Below, piece by piece: positions 55,861 to 62,624 of a stretch of DNA of 64,000 bases (its first letter is position 1; the number at the start of each line of letters is the position of its first letter). Origin of the DNA: Candidatus Thorarchaeota archaeon (GTDB taxonomy: Archaea > Asgardarchaeota > Thorarchaeia > Thorarchaeales > Thorarchaeaceae); NCBI GenBank assembly GCA_016933575.1, contig JAFGAR010000005.1, forward strand, positions 1 through 64,000, in the 5' to 3' direction. The position numbers and the translations under genes were made by a program. The notes below the pieces were generated by a model, which ran no database searches, had not been told where the DNA came from, and saw only the letters and a list, made by a program, of their open reading frames with translations.

Positions 55861-55885
55861 AAGCCAAACTTGAAAGTGATTAAAT

Positions 55886-55899
55886 GCAGCAATAGCTGC
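55886..55899 (+). promoter_or_regulatory. Short hairpin downstream of the OB-fold gene
   Basis: GCAGC-AATA-GCTGC, a perfect 5-bp stem just after the stop codon, preceding a stronger terminator hairpin. Confidence 0.4.
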
Positions 55900-55905
55900 T
55901 CAATT

Positions 55906-55946
55906 GTGGGTAATCATTAAGGTTACTCACAAATCCTTATTTTTTG
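55906..55946 (+). terminator. Terminator of the OB-fold gene
   Basis: A 10-bp stem (with G-T pairs) GTGGGTAATC / GGTTACTCAC and an ATTAA loop, followed by a TTATTTTTT run. It fits an intrinsic terminator on the plus strand between convergent genes. Confidence 0.65.
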
Positions 55947-55996
55947 AGTTACATACCTATTGCAATTTCTTTGAAGAAAGTAGTGCAAAGGGTTAG

Positions 55997-56010
55997 TTTT
56001 ACCGGTAAAA
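55997..56010. promoter_or_regulatory. Perfect 14-bp palindrome TTTTACCGGTAAAA
   Basis: An exact palindrome in the gap between the convergent OB-fold and arrestin-like genes. Such sequences are typical of regulator binding sites, but no promoter for a downstream gene is apparent here. It is reported for its symmetry. Confidence 0.35.
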
Positions 56011-56039
56011 TCGAACAGCACTGGTTCGAAGTAGAAGCA

Positions 56040-56942
56040 CTAGAAATCGAAGATATCGTATGTTTCTTTCTCTAATTGATTGTTGCAGAAACCAAGAGTT
56101 ATAGGAATCTCTACAGACTCGTCTTGACCCCACGGAATATTCAAAGTGACCTTGAGACTGACCTCATTTCTTATGATTGGTCTGTTGAAAGTAGCCTGCA
56201 TCGATTCATCTGTATCGAGTTGTATATCCATCCAGACCCCCCTCTGAACCTCATCGTCATCTATGGATTGTTTAGCAAGTGTCTTCCATGAATTTCGCTC
56301 AAGTTTCCCTGCATGAACGATCTCATCTGATTTCAATTCTACACGTACTTCTCGTATCTTTGCGTCGTGAGCGACTCGAAATCTCAGAGAAACTGGGTCT
56401 CCTAGACAAAAGCTATTATTCTCAATCTCTACATCTAGAACTGGGTATCCATCTCTTTCAGCGCACTGATGCTGAAGTTGTTGAGGCAATTTTTCCATTG
56501 CCTGTCTGAAATCAAGATCTTTTTTTTCCTTGAGGTCACTTGCCCATGAGATCTCAACTACAGCCTCTAATGTGTACTCGATCCAACCATTTCTACCAGA
56601 GTAACTACTTAGAGTCCCCTCAGAATTATCCGGGAATTGAAAACTAAATGGTAATCGTTTCTCTCCAGCTTGCATACTTCCAGCTTCTTGCAGATAAGAT
56701 GTGTCTTCAAAATATACATGCTCATCAGTATGAACGTGGGTCGTCTTTCCAGTGCTAACTACTATACGAGTATGTTCACGCCCCTTGAAGGTAATGTGAA
56801 TTCCGTTATGTTTGAAGTCATCATCGCACTTTATGATGACATGCCCCTCCACAGTTTCTCCAGCTTTGTACTGAGTTTTTGTTGCTATAATCTCTACATC
56901 TCTCATGTAGACACACTCTTCATGTATTGAAGGTGTGTTCAT
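56040..56942 (-). CDS. Arrestin-domain (alpha-arrestin/Vps26-like) protein
   Basis: 300 residues, two beta-sandwich halves. The N half has YKAGETVEGHVIIKCDDD, ITFKGREHTRI, EKRLPFSFQFPDNSEGTL and GWIEYTLEAVVEI; LPFSFQ and IEYTLEA are characteristic of arrestins. The C half has NNSFCLGDPVSLRFRVAHD and SLKVTLNIPWGQD. Eukaryotic arrestins work in membrane trafficking and receptor sorting; the archaeal role is unknown. The ATG at 56942 has AAGGT upstream. It is convergent with the OB-fold gene. Confidence 0.75.
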   Translation of the reverse strand: MNTPSIHEECVYMRDVEIIATKTQYKAGETVEGHVIIKCDDDFKHNGIHITFKGREHTRIVVSTGKTTHVHTDEHVYFEDTSYLQEAGSMQAGEKRLPFSFQFPDNSEGTLSSYSGRNGWIEYTLEAVVEISWASDLKEKKDLDFRQAMEKLPQQLQHQCAERDGYPVLDVEIENNSFCLGDPVSLRFRVAHDAKIREVRVELKSDEIVHAGKLERNSWKTLAKQSIDDDEVQRGVWMDIQLDTDESMQATFNRPIIRNEVSLKVTLNIPWGQDESVEIPITLGFCNNQLEKETYDIFDF

Positions 56943-57005
56943 CCGAAACCTTTTGATATTTGCGAAAACTCGTGTGTACTGAAATTTGTTTCAAGAAGAC
57001 GATGG

Positions 57006-57126
57006 TGCGGAGGGCGAGATTTGAACTCGCGAACTCCTACGAGAATGCCTTTTTGTGAAGATTTCACAGCCTCACAAAATCTAGGCCCTCAACCTAGCGC
57101 CTTTAACCAGGCTGGGCAACCTCCGC
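57006..57126 (-). tRNA. tRNA-Leu (GAG), interrupted by a 36-base intron in the variable region
   Basis: Acceptor GCGGAGG/CCTCCGC, discriminator A, encoded CCA (57003-57005). The anticodon stem CTAGG/CCTAG is intact with loop TTGAGGG (anticodon GAG). The T arm is GCGAG-TTCAAAT-CTCGC. The gene is 121 bases; removing the intron leaves 85, with a normal class II variable arm TCTCGTAGGAGTTC. The intron follows position 43. Confidence 0.92.
57045..57080 (-). other. tRNA-Leu intron at non-canonical site (43/44) with bulge-helix-bulge
   Basis: A central 4-bp helix GCCT/AGGC separates two 3-base bulges, AG^A on the 5' side and AT^T on the 3' side. The inner stem is TTTTGTGA/TCACAAAA, 8 bp and perfect. 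Cutting after the second base of each bulge removes 36 bases and joins CCTAG to TCTCGTAGG. Confidence 0.85.
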
Positions 57127-57394
57127 ATATGATTGAACAAGGACCAACACTCCTTATTCCTGGCAAGCGCTTTAGGAGTATTGGATTATGGAGTTCATCG
57201 TTTTTCGTAAAGGTTTGCATGATAAGGATTTCTGTTGAATACAATTAGATGACTAACTGGTTATTCGTGCGATTATCGTCTCAGGCTCCATATTCTGACT
57301 GAAATACTCCTTTCTGTATAGAATATTTACTTCCGAGATAGCAGAATCCCGCCAGCAACACGATTAATAATCCATAGAACAAGAACGCATCAAT

Positions 57395-57919
57395 TCATAT
57401 AATAGAAGTCGTAAAGATTAATCCAAAGATAGCCTGAGCTCGAGGCCAACTTCGGTACTCCTTGATGTTCCTAGTCAGAAACTTGAGGTCATGTCCATTC
57501 ATTCTACTTGGGTCTTGTGCAACAATTATCTGCAGATAGCGTTCAGAATTTGATATTTTATCTGGACCACTATGTAGCGCCAGTGAGAACACAAATGCCA
57601 CAACAAAGAACCCAACATTGGCATAACTTACTACATAGGTAACTAACGCTCCAAAGATAGATAAACTGAGTGAAATGAGTAGAAAGAGGGCAAATGGTCT
57701 ATTGCCGATAGCAGCTCCAATCCCTGGGCTCCATTTTGCCCCCTCACTAGGACTAACAAGTATTTTGTAAGATACACAGTTATCTGGAATTCCCTCCTCG
57801 TTTTTATTCAAGATTCTTGCACTGAATTGACCTGCTGTGTCAACCAGATCGAGTCGTCTAGCTCCTTCAAAGAGAACAAGACAGCCAATTCCTACTATCA
57901 AGAAATTAATGTATTCCAT
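57395..57919 (-). CDS. Membrane protein, unknown function
   Basis: 174 residues from ATG 57919, which is preceded by AGGGG; an ATG six codons upstream is the alternative. One hydrophobic segment is N-terminal (YINFLIVGIGCLVLFEGA), and two more lie around 85-125 (FALFLLISLSLSIFGALV, VGFFVVAFVFSLAL). A soluble region lies between them. No family is recognised. The WD40-like fragment lies just upstream on the same strand. Confidence 0.6.
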   Translation of the reverse strand: MEYINFLIVGIGCLVLFEGARRLDLVDTAGQFSARILNKNEEGIPDNCVSYKILVSPSEGAKWSPGIGAAIGNRPFALFLLISLSLSIFGALVTYVVSYANVGFFVVAFVFSLALHSGPDKISNSERYLQIIVAQDPSRMNGHDLKFLTRNIKEYRSWPRAQAIFGLIFTTSII

Positions 57920-57979
57920 GACATCCCCTGAAAACATTGTACATGAAGGCGTAAATACTTTCTAATAGCCTCTTTCTGT

Positions 57980-58270
57980 TCATTCTTCTGATATATCATA
58001 CATTGCTTCAATGCTTCTAAGATATTGGCCTGTAGTTGCGTCCCACACATTTGTGATCCTAAAGTCGTGTGAGATGAGTTCCTTTCCATTAGGCGACCAG
58101 TACCATCGGTTCATCTCGGCTTGGATTGTGACAATCTTTGTACCTGTGACTGTATCCCAGACGGTAGCTTCCGTTCCATAGTTTTTCCATGCAACAACTC
58201 TACTCTCATCGGGTGAAAATACCAAGTGATCAAAATCCTTCTCTAGATCTCTTACCAGTTGTTCGTTCAT
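57980..58270 (-). pseudogene. Short WD40-like fragment (two repeats)
   Basis: 96 residues with two WD40-like units: FSPDESRVVAWKNYG...ATVWDTVTG and WSPNGKELISHDFRITNVWDATTG. A WD40 propeller needs at least six or seven repeats, so this is either the remnant of a larger gene or part of an oligomer. The upstream and downstream DNA does not continue the frame. Called a remnant with moderate certainty. Confidence 0.5.
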
Positions 58271-58420
58271 AGTAAAACGAGTTTTTGGAGACCTGGAGTC
58301 TTATATCTATAATCGGTTTGAATTGCGACCAATCCATGACAAAAGTAGAATTTCATTGGAACAGAAGGAATCACACCATAGTGATAATCCACTCTGTTCT
58401 CACATATTCAACTACTCTAA

Positions 58421-58504
58421 TTAGCGAGTAGTACCAGCAAGCCACTCGAAGAAACCTAATTGGGTTTTCTTTTGGCTTTCTTTCTTGTCTTTTTTATAGT
58501 TCAT
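58421..58504 (-). CDS. Possible 27-residue microprotein, missed by the ORF track
   Basis: Translated by hand: a lysine-rich N-terminus (MNYKKDKKESQKKTQ) followed by LGFFEWLAGTTR. The ATG at 58504 has AAGGTG eight bases upstream, and a TATA-like CCTTATACAC lies about 45 bases before the start. The basic head with an amphipathic aromatic end suggests a membrane-associated peptide or a secreted signal, but this is a guess. It is short enough to be chance. Confidence 0.45.
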   Translation of the reverse strand: MNYKKDKKESQKKTQLGFFEWLAGTTR

Positions 58505-58657
58505 TATTTTTCACCTTGTAACTATAGAGTTTCGTGGGACTGTGTATAAGGATGATGGAACCTGCACACCCATTAAGACCATGGTTTTATGGCATTCTAA
58601 GGCTGTTTTGAGCACAGGTTATTTTTCGGGGTCTTTTTGACATTTAGCAAAAAACAG

Positions 58658-58685
58658 AAATGGAGCCCCGGGTGGGATTCGAATT
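58658..58685 (-). pseudogene. Orphan 3' end of a tRNA-Thr-like gene
   Basis: The minus strand reads TTCGAATCCCACCCGGGGCTCCA, i.e. T-loop, T-stem 3' half, acceptor 3' strand, discriminator and CCA. It matches the end of the intact tRNA-Thr (59451-59478) with two mismatches in 28 bases. No upstream tRNA body is present. It is either a pseudogene, an attachment-site scar, or a 3' half gene. Confidence 0.75.
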
Positions 58686-58773
58686 GTATTTATTCTCTCA
58701 CTCAAGATGATTTCTTTGATAAGTAAGAAAGGATCTTTATCATATTTTCATCTTATTATCTGGTGAAAACAAA

Positions 58774-59433
58774 TTGGTCTTAAGAAAGAAAACTGGTCCC
58801 AGCGATTTTGATTCTGACTATTACTATGTAGATGATGATTGTTTAAAATTAGAAGGAATTCTCAGAACCAGAACAGAGTTTTCGAGTTGTAGAATCAAGA
58901 GGTTGTCTGTTGTTGATACTTTTGGTGGGAATCCCCCTTCATCAGAGGATCCATTTGCTGTCATTAGTGGTGAAGAATCTCTCATGGTATGGGTATATCC
59001 TTGGGAACTTGAAGCTCTCAGTAATCCTGATAATTTACTTGCCTATCTCACAGTTGAATCTGAACGGACTAAGATTGGAGATAAGTATGATTATACCATT
59101 CTAATACTTGGCGTGCTGATTATATTTATGGCCTTTACTCTGGTGACTAGCATATTGTTCTCGATAGGATATATACTAAATTCATTTCAGTCTGGAGTTA
59201 TTGTAGTATTGGTCATAACTTCTATTGGAATTGCCTTTGCATTTTATCGAACACTTAAACAAAAACGGAATCTATTAGTTGATTTAGATATCAGATATGC
59301 CAGAGAAACTACTGAATTCCGTGAGGCTCTTCGTATATTATCGAATCTTTCAGACCGCTACGATTTGATGGATATTACCAAGTATGTTCGACGCCACAAA
59401 ACCATTGAAGATGCGTTACTATCAGGTAGTTGA
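58774..59433 (+). CDS. Two-helix membrane protein bracketed by tRNA-Thr repeats
   Basis: 219 residues. A soluble N-terminal part (1-105) is followed by two hydrophobic segments (about 108-135, 140-160) and a charged C-terminal helical part with RYARETTEFREALRILSNLSDRYD. The start is TTG 58774. It is the only gene between the orphan tRNA 3' fragment and the intact tRNA-Thr. I recognise no family. Confidence 0.6.
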   Translation: MVLRKKTGPSDFDSDYYYVDDDCLKLEGILRTRTEFSSCRIKRLSVVDTFGGNPPSSEDPFAVISGEESLMVWVYPWELEALSNPDNLLAYLTVESERTKIGDKYDYTILILGVLIIFMAFTLVTSILFSIGYILNSFQSGVIVVLVITSIGIAFAFYRTLKQKRNLLVDLDIRYARETTEFREALRILSNLSDRYDLMDITKYVRRHKTIEDALLSGS

Positions 59434-59453
59434 TTCTTGTGCATGAAAAATGG

Positions 59454-59556
59454 AGCCCCGGGCGGGATTTGAATTCGCGTTCTGGTCCGAAATGAACCAA
59501 AAACCCGCGACGTTCTGCTTACGAAGCAGACGCTATAGCCGCTAAGCCACCGAGGC
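59454..59556 (-). tRNA. tRNA-Thr (CGU), interrupted by a 30-base intron in the T-arm
   Basis: Acceptor GCCTCGG/CCGGGGC, discriminator T, encoded CCA (59451-59453). The anticodon stem TCTGC/GCAGA surrounds TTCGTAA (anticodon CGT). The T stem halves GCGGG and CCCGC are separated by 37 bases; the intron removes 30 and leaves the loop TTCAAAT. The mature length is 73 bases. Confidence 0.92.
59474..59503 (-). other. tRNA-Thr intron at non-canonical site 53/54 with bulge-helix-bulge
   Basis: Central helix CGCG/CGCG (4 bp), 5' bulge GG^T, 3' bulge AA^T, inner stem TTTTGGT/ACCAGAA with one G-T pair and a nine-base loop. The cuts restore GCGGG-TTCAAAT-CCCGC exactly. Confidence 0.85.
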
Positions 59557-59636
59557 TCGCTTCAGAGCTCACCGCTTCAAATCGCTAATAAAACTTTATC
59601 ATGAAGCCCTGTTTATGTTGTCAACAGGTAAATCTG

Positions 59637-60629
59637 ATGAATCTAGGTGACTTGGGCGAACGAGGGTTTCTTGCGAGAATCAGCAACTATGTCAATCTCA
59701 TCAAGGGTGCTCGATTAGGTTTTGATGATGATGCCTCGGATATACCCCTCACGCCGGAGCAGAACCTTGTCATCAATGTTGATACCTTTGTTCGTAAGAC
59801 GGATTGGCTTCCTGGTATGTCTGCTGCTCAAGTAGGTCGTAAGACTGCCGTAATGGCTCTCAGTGACCTTGCTGCAAAAGGTGCAAGACCCCTTGCAACC
59901 ATGCTATCTCTATGCGTTCCAGAGCATTTTGATACATCAGAAGCTGATGAGATTGTGCGTGGTTTCTCTCAATATTGTGTGAAATCTGGGATTCCCTTTA
60001 TTGGTGGTGATATGGGAATGGCATTGGATGTGGTTCTCACAGCTGTAGCTATAGGCACTGCACATCCAGATACAATCATTGCCCGTAGTGGAGCAAAGGC
60101 TGGGGATATTCTTGCTGTCACTGGCTATTTCGGACTTACCTCAGTTGCCTATGAGATGCTAATCAACGGATGCGAGGCTGATCCTGAACTACACAAGAAT
60201 GCACTTCTTGCTGCATACAAACCGACCATTGACTTGGGCATCGTTTCCGTTCTTGCAGAGAGTAGAGCAGTCACTGCATCAATGGATAGTAGTGATGGTC
60301 TGGGTATCACACTCAACACCTTGGCGAAACAGAGCAATGTTGCATTTGTTATTGATACTCTTCCTTCAGATAGGGGTGTCGAGATCTTTGCTCGAATGAA
60401 TATGATGGATGAAATGAAGTTTGTAATGATGGGCGGCGAAGAATTTCACTTGGTATTGACCATACCACATGATAAGTTCGAAATAGCGCAAGCTATTGCA
60501 GCGTCAAGACATGTTCCTCTAATTGAGATTGGTCACGTTCAGGAAGGCGATAAGGTTGTATACGAATCCTCTGAGGGCTATGTTGATGTCCCTTCTGCTG
60601 GTTATGATAATTTCAAGGAATGGGGCTGA
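59637..60629 (+). CDS. thiL: Thiamine-monophosphate kinase-like protein
   Basis: 330 residues from ATG 59637 (MNLGDLGERGFLARI), AGGT upstream; the track start 59601 adds 12 residues. The AIR-synthase fold has GFDDDASDI, VINVDTFVRKTDWL, KTAVMALSDLAAKGARPLATMLSL, GGDMGMALDVVLT and MDSSDGLG, as in ThiL. It should phosphorylate thiamine monophosphate to the diphosphate. It lies downstream of tRNA-Thr and 16 bases before the COG1031 radical SAM gene. Confidence 0.88.
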   Translation: MNLGDLGERGFLARISNYVNLIKGARLGFDDDASDIPLTPEQNLVINVDTFVRKTDWLPGMSAAQVGRKTAVMALSDLAAKGARPLATMLSLCVPEHFDTSEADEIVRGFSQYCVKSGIPFIGGDMGMALDVVLTAVAIGTAHPDTIIARSGAKAGDILAVTGYFGLTSVAYEMLINGCEADPELHKNALLAAYKPTIDLGIVSVLAESRAVTASMDSSDGLGITLNTLAKQSNVAFVIDTLPSDRGVEIFARMNMMDEMKFVMMGGEEFHLVLTIPHDKFEIAQAIAASRHVPLIEIGHVQEGDKVVYESSEGYVDVPSAGYDNFKEWG

Positions 60630-60645
60630 TTCGGAGTAGATTCTA

Positions 60646-62373
60646 GTGAAACCAGTTGAGCACATCGGGCTGATTGATGGGTATGTAGATGAGCCCACGG
60701 TGTTAGGAGTTCCACCCTATATGAGCATCTACCCTCGATACATATCTGGAGCAGTATGGTCCGTCAGTCCTCATACTCAAATTCACTATCAGGCAATTGA
60801 TCAAGTTCGAGTGAGTTTTGCGAATGCACAGACCTTCTGGTCAAAGATGGACCTTCTCATTCTCATTGCAGGAATGATTGTCCCGGGGAAATACATTGGA
60901 GGAACCCCCATTTCAGTCCGCGAGGCAAGATCTCTTTTCTCTGCGCCATCTCTGGAGGATATTCCAAAGATTTTGGTAGGGCCTTGGGCAAAATTTGGTT
61001 GTGGGCTTGAGGGTGGTAAAATTGCACTTAGTTCAGACACCTTAGCTCCACCCTTTGACTATATCATTAAGGGTGACCCAGAAATAGTCCTTGCTCGTAG
61101 TCTTGCATCGTCAACCAGCTTCGAAGATGCTGATCTTAACTATACACGAACAAGTGCAAGGGAGATTGAGCCTTATACAACAAAGGGTGCACATATTGTG
61201 CCTCAATTTCCTGGCTTCTCGATTGGTCACATCATTTGTGAGATTGAGACTTATCGTGGGTGCCCTAGATATCTGACTGGCGGCTGTTCGTTCTGTGTTG
61301 AACCCTCGTATGGTATTCCTCAACAAAGGACCGTCGAATCTATTGTAAGTGAAATTGAGGAGCTCTATAGGTTAGGAGTCCGCGCATTTCGACTTGGTCA
61401 TCAAGCAGATCTTTTCACATATGGTTCCTCAGAGATTGGCGAAGTTGAGTTTCCAACTCCAGATGCAGCCGCCATTGAGCATCTTTTCTCTGGAATTCGA
61501 ATGGTAGCTCCTGACCTTGGTGTACTGCACATCGATAATGTGAATCCAGGAACAATTGCACAACATCCAGAGGAATCAAAACAAGTCGCAAAAGTGATCA
61601 TAAGATATCATACTCCTGGTGATGTGGCAGCATTTGGGGTTGAATCAACAGACCCCGAAGTGATACGTAGAAACAATCTCAAGGCAGATGTTGATGAAGT
61701 GCTCTCTGCTATTCGGCTCTTGAATGAGATTGGTGGAATGCGTAATCCTTGGGGTCTACCGCACCTCCTCCCAGGAATCAACTTGCTCTACGGATTGCCT
61801 GGCGAATCTACAAGAACTATAGAACACAACATGGATTTTCTCACACAGGTTCTAAATGAAGGTCTTCTGATCAGAAGGATAAATGTACGACAGGTGATTG
61901 GACTTGAGGGAACTAGTCTCGGGACAAATTCTGGAACACGTATCAAGAGGAACCAATTCTTCAGACATAAAGAGGAGATACGAACAACTATCGATCTTGA
62001 GATGATACGAAAAGTTGCGCCTCCAGGTACTGTTCTCACATCAGTGTTTCTTGAAGATGAAGAAGGAAACCATTACCTGCTTCGTCAACTTGGAACCTAT
62101 CCCCTACTCTGTCATATGCCTAAGACTGATGGACTAATACCTAATGATGTATTTGTAGTAGATCATGGACCAAGATCTCTCACTGTCTTACCCTATCCAT
62201 TCATCCCCCAAGAGGCATCCCTTTCGCAATGGAAGGCAATCTCTGGAATCGGTGCCAAACGTGCTACCAGAATCAAATCAATTGCTTCACCTAAAAATCT
62301 GGATGATATTCAACAGGTTCTTGATATGGAACTTCCAGAATGGCTTTCCCGAACTTTCCATTTTGAAAACTGA
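60646..62373 (+). CDS. COG1031-type radical SAM protein with C-terminal helix-hairpin-helix
   Basis: 575 residues. The cluster motif is unusual, C-x7-C-x2-C in YRGCPRYLTGGCSFC (about 203-216), known for the COG1031 group. The core has RAFRLGHQADLFTYG and YGLPGESTRTIEHNMDFL, and the C-terminus has ISGIGAKRATRIKSI, an HhH motif that suggests nucleic-acid binding. The start is GTG at 60646. It may modify DNA or RNA, which I infer from the HhH. It ends 4 bases before the tRNA-Arg CCA. Confidence 0.85.
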   Translation: MKPVEHIGLIDGYVDEPTVLGVPPYMSIYPRYISGAVWSVSPHTQIHYQAIDQVRVSFANAQTFWSKMDLLILIAGMIVPGKYIGGTPISVREARSLFSAPSLEDIPKILVGPWAKFGCGLEGGKIALSSDTLAPPFDYIIKGDPEIVLARSLASSTSFEDADLNYTRTSAREIEPYTTKGAHIVPQFPGFSIGHIICEIETYRGCPRYLTGGCSFCVEPSYGIPQQRTVESIVSEIEELYRLGVRAFRLGHQADLFTYGSSEIGEVEFPTPDAAAIEHLFSGIRMVAPDLGVLHIDNVNPGTIAQHPEESKQVAKVIIRYHTPGDVAAFGVESTDPEVIRRNNLKADVDEVLSAIRLLNEIGGMRNPWGLPHLLPGINLLYGLPGESTRTIEHNMDFLTQVLNEGLLIRRINVRQVIGLEGTSLGTNSGTRIKRNQFFRHKEEIRTTIDLEMIRKVAPPGTVLTSVFLEDEEGNHYLLRQLGTYPLLCHMPKTDGLIPNDVFVVDHGPRSLTVLPYPFIPQEASLSQWKAISGIGAKRATRIKSIASPKNLDDIQQVLDMELPEWLSRTFHFEN

Positions 62374-62379
62374 AAATGG

Positions 62380-62485
62380 CGGGCCCGGTGTGATTCGAAC
62401 ACACGGTCTCCAACTTAGAAGGCTGGCGCCCTATATACCAAAGAACACATAGAATGTGTATGTTTCCTGGCTAGGCAACGGGCCC
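62380..62485 (-). tRNA. tRNA-Arg (UCU), interrupted by a 31-base intron in the D-loop
   Basis: Acceptor GGGCCCG/CGGGCCC, discriminator G, encoded CCA (62377-62379). The anticodon stem CCAGC/GTTGG with loop CTTCTAA gives anticodon TCT. The T arm is GTGTG-TTCGAAT-CACAC. The D stem GCCT/GGGC is intact only after removing the insert, which leaves the D-loop AGCCAGGATA. The mature length is 75. Confidence 0.92.
62435..62465 (-). other. tRNA-Arg intron in the D-loop with bulge-helix-bulge
   Basis: Central helix GCCA/TGGT (one G-T pair), 5' bulge GG^A, 3' bulge AT^A, inner stem ACACAT/ATGTGT with a TCT loop and an internal loop. The cut joins CCAGG to ATAGGGC, between positions 19 and 20, so the D-loop becomes normal. 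Confidence 0.82.
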
Positions 62486-62582
62486 TGCAATTTTCGACTT
62501 TTTTGTTTGGACATAAAGCTTTCCGATAGGCACTATATATTCAATGAAACCCCCTGCGTCAGACCAAAGCTTTATTAAGTTA

Positions 62583-62611
62583 CAAAGTACTTTGCAATAC
62601 AAAGCACTTTG
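62583..62611 (+). promoter_or_regulatory. Two palindromic operator-like boxes before the membrane-protein/wHTH operon
   Basis: CAAAGTACTTTG (perfect palindrome) and CAAAGCACTTTG (near palindrome) are 17 bases apart, center to center. A TATA-like TTTATTAA lies just upstream (about 62570-62578). The boxes would cover the transcription start of the operon, so the product of the downstream wHTH gene is a natural candidate to bind them. Confidence 0.6.
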
Positions 62612-62624
62612 CTGCGTGATTACA

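Larger units (their letters stand above)
58271..58773. other. Sparse region holding a microprotein gene and a 3' tRNA fragment
   Basis: About 500 bases with only two recognisable items: the 27-codon minus-strand ORF (58421-58504) and the tRNA 3'-end fragment (58658-58685). The rest is AT-rich and has no ORF of note. Confidence 0.5.

Noticed and set aside
55598-55867. Minus-strand ORF of 89 residues over the OB-fold gene, rich in His/Arg.
   Set aside because: It is the antisense of the Gly/Arg codon repeats and has no independent start or family signal.
57006-57126. Reading the tRNA-Leu insert as an oversized variable arm.
   Set aside because: Two 3-base bulges around a 4-bp helix fit the splicing signal exactly and the spliced form is a standard tRNA-Leu; the oversized arm would be unlike known archaeal Leu tRNAs.
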